From the NCBI GenBank assembly GCA_965205915.1, contig OZ242191.1, positions 1,860,001 through 1,924,000 of the forward strand: a stretch of 64,000 nt of DNA, read 5' to 3'. The notes beneath the pieces are model-generated. The model worked only from the letters and a program-made list of their open reading frames with translations. It was not told where the DNA came from and made no database searches. The stretch is from VXMO01 sp965205915 (GTDB taxonomy: Bacteria > Chloroflexota > Dehalococcoidia > UBA6926). Positions 8,000-15,158 of this stretch are shown one piece after another (within the stretch, counting starts at the first letter, position 1; each line of letters opens with the position of its first letter). Both the position numbers and the translations under genes were made by a program.

Positions 8000-8742
8000 T
8001 AGTTGGTGAGCTCCTCACGCGCGAACGGCATCCCCAACAGGGCCAGCAACCTGAGCCCCTCGTCGTCCGTTTGCGCCGTCGTCACGATGTTCACCTGCAG
8101 GCCGCGGACGCGGTCCACCCGGTTGTAGTCGACCTCCGGAAAGATAATCTGCTCACGCAGGCCCACGCTATAATTACCGCTCCTGTCGAACGCCTTTGGC
8201 GACACCCCGCGAAAGTCTCGCGTGCGCGGCAGTGCCACGTTCATCAGCCGATCCAGGAAGTTCCACATGCGCGCGCCACGCAATGTGACCGACGCGCCGA
8301 TCGGGTTCCCCTCGCGGATGTGGAACCCGGCGATGGAGTTGCGAGCATGTGTCACAACAGGCTTCTGGCCGGAGATCGTCGTCAGATCGCGCTGGATGCC
8401 TTCAAGCACACGCGCCTCGTCCCGCGCATCGCCCTCTCCGATATTCAGCACAATCTTGCTGACCCGCGGCACCCGCATCCTGTTTGTGAAGTTGAACTCC
8501 TGCATCAGGGCAGGGGCCACCTCATCCATATACATCTGGCGCAGGCGCGGAACCTCCGCCGGTTGCGCGCCATTGGTCGACGCCGTCTCAGGTTGCGCCT
8601 CATCGGAGGACTCCGCCTGACGACTGCGGCCTGACGAGCGACGCTGCCGGGCAGGAGCGGGTGTCTCCGCGCTCTCTTCGGCATCGTTCGTCTGCGCCCC
8701 CGCAGGCACGGGGAACGGCAAAGCGTGTTCTATGTCGTCCAT
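7999..8742 (-). CDS. rplE: Ribosomal protein uL5 with an N-terminal low-complexity extension
   Basis: 5S rRNA- and P-tRNA-contacting 50S protein. The core begins at RLRQMYMDEVAPALMQEF and shows the L5 signatures VPRVSKIVLNIGEGDAR and VVTHARNSIAGFHIREG. Ahead of it is a ~65-residue Ser/Ala/Glu-rich stretch (AEESAETPAPARQRRSS) not found in ordinary L5. I chose the ATG at 8740-8742, which lies 2 nt past the rplX stop; an ATG at 8766 would overlap rplX by 22 nt. If translation began at an inner Met the protein would be of normal length, but the open frame has no other reason to exist. Confidence 0.93.
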   Translation of the reverse strand: MDDIEHALPFPVPAGAQTNDAEESAETPAPARQRRSSGRSRQAESSDEAQPETASTNGAQPAEVPRLRQMYMDEVAPALMQEFNFTNRMRVPRVSKIVLNIGEGDARDEARVLEGIQRDLTTISGQKPVVTHARNSIAGFHIREGNPIGASVTLRGARMWNFLDRLMNVALPRTRDFRGVSPKAFDRSGNYSVGLREQIIFPEVDYNRVDRVRGLQVNIVTTAQTDDEGLRLLALLGMPFAREELTN

Positions 8743-8744
8743 GT

Positions 8745-9062
8745 CTAGTCGATCGTCTCGTTGCATGATTTACACCGTCGAACCTTGCGTCCGTCGTCCA
8801 GGTTGCCAAAGCTCACCCGCACTGCCTTGTCGCAATGGGGGCAAATGAGTCGCACGTTGGAGATATGCATCGGGTTGGGCAACTCGATGATGCCGCCCTG
8901 CCGCACGCCCGGCTGTGGGCGCTGATGCTTCTTGATGATGTTGACGCCCTGAACGACAACGCGTTTCTTGTCGGGAATCACCCGCTCCACCGTGCCGCGC
9001 TTGCCGCGATCCTTACCGGCAGCCACGTACACCAAGTCGTTCTTCTTAATCGTGGCCGCCAT
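8745..9062 (-). CDS. rplX: Ribosomal protein uL24 with a C-terminal zinc ribbon
   Basis: 50S assembly-initiating protein of 105 residues. The KOW motif is at the N-terminus (KKNDLVYVAAGKDRGKRG), followed by VVVQGVNIIKKHQRP. The C-terminal part contains CPHC and CKSC, a four-cysteine zinc ribbon found in a subset of L24 proteins. It lies 2 nt after rplN. Confidence 0.96.
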   Translation of the reverse strand: MAATIKKNDLVYVAAGKDRGKRGTVERVIPDKKRVVVQGVNIIKKHQRPQPGVRQGGIIELPNPMHISNVRLICPHCDKAVRVSFGNLDDGRKVRRCKSCNETID

Positions 9063-9064
9063 CG

Positions 9065-9433
9065 TTACAGAACCTCCGGGGCGAGGGAAATAATACGCAT
9101 GAAATTCTTGTCGCGAAGCTCGCGCGCCACGGGCCCAAAGATGCGTGTTCCGCGAGGCAAGTCGCGCTCCGTGAGAATCACCGCGGCGTTCTCGTCGAAG
9201 CGAATATAGGAACCGTCAGGCCGTCGATACGGCTTGACGACGCGAACGACGACGGCGCGAACGACGTCACCCTTGCGCACACCGGCATTCGGCTGCGCCT
9301 CCTTGACGGACGCGACAATGATGTCGCCAACGGAGGCATAGTGCCGCCGCGTGCCGCCCGGCACGTTGATGCACTGGATCTCACGCGCGCCGGAGTTATC
9401 CGCCACGCGCAGGCGTGTCTGTACCTGGATCAT
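9065..9433 (-). CDS. rplN: Ribosomal protein uL14
   Basis: 50S protein at the subunit interface, exactly the canonical 122 residues. Starts MIQVQTRLRVADNSGAREI and has VKEAQPNAGVRKGDVVRAVVV; ends RIISLAPEVL. Its start overlaps the rpsQ stop by 4 nt (ATGA-type coupling). Confidence 0.97.
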   Translation of the reverse strand: MIQVQTRLRVADNSGAREIQCINVPGGTRRHYASVGDIIVASVKEAQPNAGVRKGDVVRAVVVRVVKPYRRPDGSYIRFDENAAVILTERDLPRGTRIFGPVARELRDKNFMRIISLAPEVL

Positions 9434-9720
9434 TGTGTTGCTGCCCCCGAAGAATCAACCGGAAGCCCCACGGCGACGCCACGCTCCAGCACTTCCGTCA
9501 CGCGCCACCGCTTGTCCCTGGACAAGGGCCGTGACTCCTGGATGCGGACCAGATCACCCTCGGCGCATACGCTGCTTTCATCGTGCGCCTTGAATCGCGT
9601 CTGGCGTCGCACGGCCTTCTTGTAAAGCCGATGTGTACGCTGTCGTTCAACTGTCACGACGACGGTCTTCTCCATCTTTGTGCTGACAACGCGCCCCACG
9701 CGCACCTTTTGGCCGGCCAT
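9430..9720 (-). CDS. rpsQ: Ribosomal protein uS17
   Basis: 30S protein with an OB fold, 96 residues. Signature GRVVSTKMEKTVVVTVERQRTH, then KKAVRRQTRFKAHDE and GDLVRIQESRPLSRDKRW. The C-terminus is a few residues longer than average. It abuts rpmC directly and overlaps rplN by 4 nt. Confidence 0.96.
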   Translation of the reverse strand: MAGQKVRVGRVVSTKMEKTVVVTVERQRTHRLYKKAVRRQTRFKAHDESSVCAEGDLVRIQESRPLSRDKRWRVTEVLERGVAVGLPVDSSGAATQ

Positions 9721-9936
9721 CTATGCAGACTCCCCGGCCGCGAAGGCCTCCAACTGCCGCTCTCGAATTATAGTCTTGATGCGCGCCACGCCCTTTCGCG
9801 CCTTGGCAACCTCGCTCGTGTTGGCGAGTTGCCGCGTCACTGAGCGAAAACGCAGGTTGAACAGCTCGCGATGAGTGTTCTCCAACTCCTCCTGGAGCTG
9901 TTCGTCGTTCAGCGCGCGTATCTCTTCCAGATCCAT
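9721..9936 (-). CDS. rpmC: Ribosomal protein uL29
   Basis: 50S protein near the peptide exit, 71 residues, two-helix hairpin. Contains LNDEQLQEELENTHRELFNLRFRS and the ending KGVARIKTIIRERQLEA. Lies between rplP and rpsQ with 6- and 0-nt gaps. Confidence 0.95.
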   Translation of the reverse strand: MDLEEIRALNDEQLQEELENTHRELFNLRFRSVTRQLANTSEVAKARKGVARIKTIIRERQLEAFAAGESA

Positions 9937-9942
9937 CGTGGA

Positions 9943-10356
9943 CTACTCCATCTCACGGGCGACGATTTGTGTCCGAATGGGCAGCTTGTCCTGCGCCAGG
10001 CGCATGGCCCGCCGCGCGTCGTCCTCAGGCACGCCCGCAATCTCAAATAAAATCTTGCCGGGTCGCACGACGGCCACCCAGCCCTCGACGTTGCCCTTGC
10101 CGGAGCCCATCCGCGTCTCCAGCGGCTTCTTTGTGATCGACTTATGTGGGAAGACGCGAATCCATATCTGGCCGCCGCGCCGAACGTGACGGGTCATCGC
10201 GCGCCGCGCCGCCTCAATCTGCCGGCCCGTCAGCCACACCGGCTCCATCGACTGTATACCGAACTCGCCGAACGCCACCGTGTTGCCCTTATGCGCCATG
10301 CCGCGCATTCGGCCCCGGTGTTGCTTGCGATATTTAACTCGTCGTGGTTGTAGCAT
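9943..10356 (-). CDS. rplP: Ribosomal protein uL16
   Basis: 50S protein that organises the A-site region, 137 residues. Starts MLQPRRVKYRKQHRGRMRGMA; contains RQIEAARRAMTRHVRRGG and FPHKSITKKPLETRMGSGKG. The Arg residue hydroxylated in E. coli lies in the conserved RMGSGKG loop. 15 nt after rpsC. Confidence 0.97.
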   Translation of the reverse strand: MLQPRRVKYRKQHRGRMRGMAHKGNTVAFGEFGIQSMEPVWLTGRQIEAARRAMTRHVRRGGQIWIRVFPHKSITKKPLETRMGSGKGNVEGWVAVVRPGKILFEIAGVPEDDARRAMRLAQDKLPIRTQIVAREME

Positions 10357-10371
10357 ATCGACCGTCCCGAC

Positions 10372-11682
10372 CTACCCGTCTTCCTTGTCATTGGTTGTGT
10401 CGTCTTGAGGCGCGTCCACCGGCTCGGCCTGCGCCTCGGCGGGAGCTACCGATGCCTCGACCGGAGCCGCTGCATCCTCGGCGGGCGTCTCAGCCACCGC
10501 TGCCGGCTCCTCGGCCACAACAGCGGGCGTTTCCACCACAGCCGCCGGGGTTTCTGCCACAACAGCGGGCGTCTCAGCCACCGCCGTCGGCTCCTCGGCC
10601 ACAACAGCGGGCGTTTCCACCACCGCCGCAGGCGTTTCCGCAACCGCCACGGGCTCATCCGCTACAACAGCGGGCGTTTCCACCACCGCCGCCGGGGTTT
10701 CTGCCACAACAGCGGGCGTTTCCACCACCGCCGCCGGTTCCTCCGCCACCGCCGCAGGGGATTCCACAACAGCCGCCGGCTCCTCCGCCACAACAGCGGG
10801 CGTTTCCACCACCGCCGCAGGGGCTTCCACAACAGCCGCGGGCTCCTCAGCCACAACAGCGGGCGTTTCCACCACAGCCGCAGGGGCTTCCACAACAGCC
10901 GCGGGCTCCTCAGCCACAACAGCGGGCGTTTCCACCACAGCCGCAGGCGTTTCCGCCACGGCAACGGCTGAAGCGGTCGCGCCGTTTTCGACGGTTATCA
11001 CAGGTGTGGCTAGCATGGCGCTGCGGCGAGCCAACTCTTGCGGCGTCGCCTCGGTAACAATATCGCCGCGATAGACCCAGACCTTGACGCCAATCTGCCC
11101 CATCTGTGTGCGCGCCTCGGCCTGTCCAAAATCAATATCCGCGCGCAGCGTATGAAGCGGCACACGACCGTCCATCGCCTTCTCGCGGCGCGCGATCTCC
11201 GCCCCGCCCAGCCGTCCTGAGACAGCGACGCGGATGCCTTGCGCGCCCGCTTGCATGGAACGCTGCACGGCCTGCCGCGTGGCGCGTCTGAAAGATACCT
11301 GTCGCTGAATCTGGTCAGCGATACTTTGCGCGACGAGCGTGGCCTCAAGCTCCGGCTGCCGAATCTCATTGATGTCGACCCGCACGCGCTTGCCCGTCAT
11401 GTCCTCGAGTTCCTTGCGCAGCTCCTCAACGCGCTGTCCGCCGCGTCCAATGACGACGCCGGGGCGAGCAGTGTGGATCAGGGCGCGCACCTCGCTCGAC
11501 TTGCGCTCAAGCTCGACCCGCGCCACCGCAGCGTCTCGGTGCTTGTTGACGATATGATCACGAATCCGCAGGTCTTCCAGAAGATTCGTACGGTACTGCT
11601 CCGGGCGGTCGGCGAACCAATGCGTCTGCCAATCGCGGATGTAGCCGAGGCGGAACCCGAACGGGTGAACCTTGTGACCCAT
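10372..11682 (-). CDS. rpsC: Ribosomal protein uS3 with a 22-unit heptapeptide repeat tail
   Basis: 30S head protein at the mRNA entry channel. Residues 1-~220 are an ordinary S3: MGHKVHPFGFRLGYIRDW, the KH-domain GVVIGRGGQRVEELRKEL, and the C-terminal domain VSGRLGGAEIARREKAMDGRVPLHTLRADIDFG (split here by description only). From residue 245 to 398 there are 22 perfect-length 7-residue repeats of the form (T/E/A/S)PA(A/V)V(A/V)E, then a 38-residue acidic end. At 436 residues it is about twice the normal length. The frame is intact throughout, so the tail is probably translated. Confidence 0.95.
   Translation of the reverse strand: MGHKVHPFGFRLGYIRDWQTHWFADRPEQYRTNLLEDLRIRDHIVNKHRDAAVARVELERKSSEVRALIHTARPGVVIGRGGQRVEELRKELEDMTGKRVRVDINEIRQPELEATLVAQSIADQIQRQVSFRRATRQAVQRSMQAGAQGIRVAVSGRLGGAEIARREKAMDGRVPLHTLRADIDFGQAEARTQMGQIGVKVWVYRGDIVTEATPQELARRSAMLATPVITVENGATASAVAVAETPAAVVETPAVVAEEPAAVVEAPAAVVETPAVVAEEPAAVVEAPAAVVETPAVVAEEPAAVVESPAAVAEEPAAVVETPAVVAETPAAVVETPAVVADEPVAVAETPAAVVETPAVVAEEPTAVAETPAVVAETPAAVVETPAVVAEEPAAVAETPAEDAAAPVEASVAPAEAQAEPVDAPQDDTTNDKEDG
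10489..10950 (-). repeat. 21-bp tandem repeat encoding the S3 heptapeptide tail
   Basis: 462 bp, exactly 22 x 21 bp, encode residues 245-398 of S3. Every unit keeps seven residues, with Pro at position 2 and Glu (once Asp) at position 7. Blocks of two or three units recur in the same order (TPAVVAE-EPAAVVE-APAAVVE), as expected from unequal crossover or slippage. Long antisense frames here encoding Pro/Gln-rich peptides are by-products of the repeat. Confidence 0.92.
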
Positions 11683-12027
11683 TTAGCCGTTCTCCTCGTC
11701 ATCCACGATGACTGTCAAATTGCTGTGCCTGCGGAAATGCTTGCCCGCCTGTCCGCGAGCGCGCGGCTTGTAGCGCCGCAACGTGTCCGCTGGCCCGATG
11801 TCCATGCGCACGATGCGCAACACGCTCGGGTCGAGATCAAAGTTGTTCTCGGCGTTCGCTGCGGCGGAACGCACCACCTTGGCGATGTCCTTTGCCCACG
11901 GGCTGGCCATGAACTGCAACTGTGTCAGCGCGTCATCCACGTTCATGCCCGGCAGCATCTGCGTCAGTACGTGCAGCTTACGCACGGATAGCGACATTCG
12001 GCGGGCTCTGGCGATTACTTGCGTCAC
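11683..12027 (-). CDS. rplV: Ribosomal protein uL22
   Basis: 50S protein lining the exit tunnel, 114 residues. Contains ARRMSLSVRKLHVLTQMLPGMNVDDAL, SAAANAENNFDLD and the tunnel-loop-flanking RYKPRARGQAGKHFRRHSNLTVIV. Directly adjoins rpsC and follows rpsS by 12 nt. Confidence 0.96.
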   Translation of the reverse strand: MTQVIARARRMSLSVRKLHVLTQMLPGMNVDDALTQLQFMASPWAKDIAKVVRSAAANAENNFDLDPSVLRIVRMDIGPADTLRRYKPRARGQAGKHFRRHSNLTVIVDDEENG

Positions 12028-12039
12028 GCGTTATCCGTC

Positions 12040-12318
12040 CTACCGCCGCGCCTGCCGCTCATTGCGTACATGGCCGCGGAAAGTGCGCGTCGGCGCGAAC
12101 TCGCCAAGCTTGTGGCCGACCATGTTCTCCGTGATGAATATGGGGATGTGACGCCGCCCGTCATGCACGGCCATGTTCAGCCCCACCATCTCAGGAACGA
12201 TGGTGGACGCGCGCGACCACGTGCGAATCACCGCCCGTGAATTCGTCTGCTGCGCGACGTTCACCTTGCGCAAGAGCTTGGGCTCAATGTACGGCCCCTT
12301 CTTGACTGATCGTGACAT
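12040..12318 (-). CDS. rpsS: Ribosomal protein uS19
   Basis: 30S head protein, 92 residues. Starts MSRSVKKGPYIEPKLLRKV and has RASTIVPEMVGLNMAVHDGRRHIPIFITENMVGHKLGEF (described in part), ending in the usual basic segment. 46 nt downstream of rplB. Confidence 0.97.
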   Translation of the reverse strand: MSRSVKKGPYIEPKLLRKVNVAQQTNSRAVIRTWSRASTIVPEMVGLNMAVHDGRRHIPIFITENMVGHKLGEFAPTRTFRGHVRNERQARR

Positions 12319-12364
12319 TGTTTCTCAGCGTTCCTTGTTCTCTGTTCGTTCCGGTTTCGTTCGC

Positions 12365-13210
12365 CTAGCGGCGCGAGCCTCTGCGGCCACCGCGTCGCCT
12401 GACGATAAACACGTCCGACTTCTTGTTCCTGCGCGTCCTCTTGCCCAATGTCGGCTTGCCCCACGGCGATTTCGGCCCCGGCATCCCGATGGGCGAACGA
12501 CCTTCGCCGCCGCCGTGTGGATGGTCGCGTGGCGACATCGCGGAGCCGCGCACCGTTGGACGCCACCCCTTGAGTCGCTTGCGGCCCGCCTTGCCCCATG
12601 CGAGGTTCTTGTGGTCGGGGTTGCCGACCTGTCCGATGGTTGCGTAGCAGGTCGAGAGTACGCGCCGCAGCTCGCTGGAGGGCAACCTCAGCAGCGTGTA
12701 CTTCTCCTCGTGCGCCATGACCTGCGCGCCGGTGCCTGCGCCTCGCACAAGCTGCCCACCCTTGCCGAGATGAATCTCGATGTTGTGGACGGTTGTGCCC
12801 GTGGGGATCACTCCCAGCGGCAGCGCGTTGCCGACGCGAACCTCAGCCTCCGGGCCGGACTGGATAACATCGCCGCGTTGCAGGCCAAGAGGGGCAATGA
12901 TATACCGCTTTTCCCCGTCGTGATAGTACAGAAGCGCTATCCGGGAGGAGCGGTTGGGGTCATATTCGATCGTTTTGACGGATGCCGGAATGCCGAGCTT
13001 GTTCCGCTTGAAATCGATGATTCGATAGGCGCGCTTGACGCCACCGCCGCGATGACGCGTCGTGATCCGCCCGGAGTGGTTCCGCCCGGCGTTGCTCTTG
13101 AGCGGCTCAACGAGTGTCTTCTCAGGCCGCACCTTGTCGATATCGTCAAAAGCGTCGAGCACCATGCCGCGACGGCCTGGCGATGTGGGTTTAACTGTTT
13201 TTACTGCCAT
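12365..13210 (-). CDS. rplB: Ribosomal protein uL2
   Basis: 50S protein essential for subunit association and peptidyl transfer, 281 residues. N-terminal KTVKPTSPGRRGMVLDAFDD, RNHSGRITTRHRGGGVKRAYR, and the C-terminal SPRDHPHGGGEGRSPIG, which contains the conserved histidine region. 9 nt after rplW. Confidence 0.97.
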   Translation of the reverse strand: MAVKTVKPTSPGRRGMVLDAFDDIDKVRPEKTLVEPLKSNAGRNHSGRITTRHRGGGVKRAYRIIDFKRNKLGIPASVKTIEYDPNRSSRIALLYYHDGEKRYIIAPLGLQRGDVIQSGPEAEVRVGNALPLGVIPTGTTVHNIEIHLGKGGQLVRGAGTGAQVMAHEEKYTLLRLPSSELRRVLSTCYATIGQVGNPDHKNLAWGKAGRKRLKGWRPTVRGSAMSPRDHPHGGGEGRSPIGMPGPKSPWGKPTLGKRTRRNKKSDVFIVRRRGGRRGSRR

Positions 13211-13219
13211 CGTTCTGTC

Positions 13220-13510
13220 CTAGACGCCCTCAAAGACCTCAATACGCTCCCCCGGGTGCAGGGTCACGACGGCCTTCTTCCACGGTCTGGTCACATATGT
13301 CTTTACGCCGGCGCGCTTGGTCTTGCCCTTGACGTTCATGACGTTCACGCTGGCGACGCGCACACGGAACGCAAGCTCAACAGCATCCCGTATCTGCTTC
13401 TTGTTGGATTTGCGATGCACCTCAAAGGCGTACTTGTTCCGATCCTGGAGGGCGGTGTACTTCTCCGTGATCACGGGACGGCGCAGAACCTCCAGCGGAT
13501 GTAGTTCCAT
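13220..13510 (-). CDS. rplW: Ribosomal protein uL23
   Basis: 50S exit-site protein that docks trigger factor and SRP, 96 residues. Starts MELHPLEVLRRPVITEKYTAL, with YAFEVHRKSNKKQIRDAVE and VNVMNVKGKTKR. Stop-to-start spacing to rplD is 2 nt. Confidence 0.96.
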   Translation of the reverse strand: MELHPLEVLRRPVITEKYTALQDRNKYAFEVHRKSNKKQIRDAVELAFRVRVASVNVMNVKGKTKRAGVKTYVTRPWKKAVVTLHPGERIEVFEGV

Positions 13511-13512
13511 GA

Positions 13513-14157
13513 CTACCTATCCGCCTTTCGGCCGCTCTTGGCCCAAAGCTCTTCCGCGTTGCGCACGGCGTCCAGCGTGATTATCAGCGTGCGATGCGCC
13601 AGAAGGTCGCCGATATTCATATACCGCGCCGGCAGCGTCTTGACGCGCGGCACGTTGTGCGCGGACCGGATGAGATTCTCCTCAGGCTCCGCCGTCACCA
13701 GCAGGGCAGGACTGTTAATCTCAAGCCTTTGCAGCGCCGCAATGACATCTTTGGTGCGTGGCCGCTCCAGCCCGAAGCTATCAATGATGACCACATCGCC
13801 CTCGGCCAGCTTGCTGGTCAGCACGCTGCGTAACGCCTGCCGCCTCATGCGAACCGGAATATCCTGGCGGTAGTCGCGCGGCTTGGGTCCGAACGCGACG
13901 CCGCCATGTCGCCACAGCGGGGAGCGGATGCTGCCCTGGCGCGCCCGGCCCGTGTACTTCTGCTTCCACGGCTTGCGTCCGCCTCCACGCGCCTCGCCGC
14001 GCGTCTTTGTGGAGTGCGTGCCCTGCCGCTCGTTGGCCCGCTGGCGAACGAGCGCCTGGTGGACGACACCCTCATAGATCGGCGCATTGAAGAGCAGGTC
14101 GCTCACCTCTACGTGGTCGACGACCTGCCCGCTCGTATTGCGGACGTCCACTTCCAT
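13513..14157 (-). CDS. rplD: Ribosomal protein uL4
   Basis: 50S tunnel protein; in other bacteria it is also the autogenous regulator of the S10 operon. I take the ATG at 14155-14157 (MEVDVRNTSGQVVDHV), giving 214 residues and a 1-nt gap to the rplC stop. The frame stays open upstream to 14328, but that part overlaps rplC and does not look like L4. The tunnel loop region GTHSTKTRGEARGGGRKPW and PLWRHGGVAFGPKPRDY are canonical. Confidence 0.96.
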   Translation of the reverse strand: MEVDVRNTSGQVVDHVEVSDLLFNAPIYEGVVHQALVRQRANERQGTHSTKTRGEARGGGRKPWKQKYTGRARQGSIRSPLWRHGGVAFGPKPRDYRQDIPVRMRRQALRSVLTSKLAEGDVVIIDSFGLERPRTKDVIAALQRLEINSPALLVTAEPEENLIRSAHNVPRVKTLPARYMNIGDLLAHRTLIITLDAVRNAEELWAKSGRKADR

Positions 14158-14158
14158 A

Positions 14159-14794
14159 TCAGCGACTCGCCTTCTTGCGCACGAGGACGATTCCCTCCGG
14201 CGCGCCGGGTGCGGAGCCACGTATAAATACCAGGTTGCGCTCCGCGTCCACTGCCACAACGAGGCCGCTCTTCTGTGTTGTTCGCTTATTACCCATCTGA
14301 CCGGCCATCTTGAGCCCCTTGCGGACACGGCCCGGCGTGGTGCCGGCCCCGATGGAGCCCGGCGCGCGCCAGCGGTCGCCCTGTCCGTGCGTCTTGGGGC
14401 CGCCGCGGAAATGCCAGCGCTTCACGCCGCCCGCGAATCCCTTGCCCTTCGACTTCGCGGTCAAATCGACCAACTCGCCAACTTCAAATACCTGGTCAGC
14501 CGTGACCACAGTGCCCACTGAGGGCAAATCGCCGTCCCGCTCGCGCACCTCTCGCAGGTGCCGCAAAGGGCTGATGCTGTTCTTGGTCAAATGACCCTGA
14601 CGAGGCTTATTCAGCTTCCTTTCAGGGACGTCCTCGTAGCCAATCTGCACGGCGTCATAGCCGTCTGATGCCGCCGTCTTGACCTGCGTGACCGTGCATG
14701 GCCCGACCTTGATGGCGGTAACGGCAGACACCGTCCCATCCTCATGGATGTACTGCGTCATGCCGAGCTTGGTTCCAAGAAGTGCGGATAACAT
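14159..14794 (-). CDS. rplC: Ribosomal protein uL3
   Basis: Early-assembling 50S protein, 211 residues. Starts MLSALLGTKLGMTQYIHEDG; signature region FAGGVKRWHFRGGPKTHGQG and GSIGAGTTPGRVRKGLKMAG. It is the second gene of the S10 block, 22 nt after rpsJ. Confidence 0.97.
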   Translation of the reverse strand: MLSALLGTKLGMTQYIHEDGTVSAVTAIKVGPCTVTQVKTAASDGYDAVQIGYEDVPERKLNKPRQGHLTKNSISPLRHLREVRERDGDLPSVGTVVTADQVFEVGELVDLTAKSKGKGFAGGVKRWHFRGGPKTHGQGDRWRAPGSIGAGTTPGRVRKGLKMAGQMGNKRTTQKSGLVVAVDAERNLVFIRGSAPGAPEGIVLVRKKASR

Positions 14795-14816
14795 TGTCGG
14801 AAAATACCTGCGATGC

Positions 14817-15137
14817 TTATGAGCTGATTTCGATGTTGACGCCCGCCGGAAGATCCAGGTGCGTCAGGGAATCGATGGTGCGGGATGTCGGGTCAAGAAT
14901 ATCGACGATACGCTTGTGGGTCCGAATCTCAAACTGCTCGCGGGAGTCCTTGTCGACGTGCGGCGAGCGAATAACGGTGAACCGCTTGATGCGGGTCGGT
15001 AAGGGGATTGGGCCGGACACCTGCGCGCCCGTTCCCTCCGCCGCCTCCACAATCTGCACAGCAGACGCGTCCAGAAGGCGGTGATCAAACCCCTTCAAGG
15101 TAATGCGTATCTTTTGTCGTTGTCGTGTAGTTGTCAT
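14817..15137 (-). CDS. rpsJ: Ribosomal protein uS10
   Basis: 30S protein and antitermination factor NusE, 106 residues. Contains RITLKGFDHRLLDASAVQIVEAA, GPIPLPTRIKRFTVIRSPHVDKDSREQFE (in part) and KRIVDILDPTSRTIDSL. It follows fusA by only 21 nt, so the S10 genes appear to be read from the str promoter, with no tuf gene in between. Confidence 0.97.
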   Translation of the reverse strand: MTTTRQRQKIRITLKGFDHRLLDASAVQIVEAAEGTGAQVSGPIPLPTRIKRFTVIRSPHVDKDSREQFEIRTHKRIVDILDPTSRTIDSLTHLDLPAGVNIEISS

Positions 15138-15158
15138 GATTCTTCTTCGTCGTGGTGT

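Noticed and set aside
8742..8766. The ATG at 8766 as the rplE start
   Set aside because: It overlaps rplX by 22 nt and is unneeded, since an ATG lies 2 nt after the rplX stop; not fully excluded.
10344..11057. Plus-strand 237-codon frame of Pro/Gln/Arg-rich repeats opposite rpsC
   Set aside because: It is the antisense of the 21-bp repeat coding for the S3 tail; GC-rich repeats lacking stops create long frames on both strands.
14158..14328. N-terminal extension of rplD to 14328
   Set aside because: It overlaps the end of rplC by over 160 nt and has no resemblance to L4.
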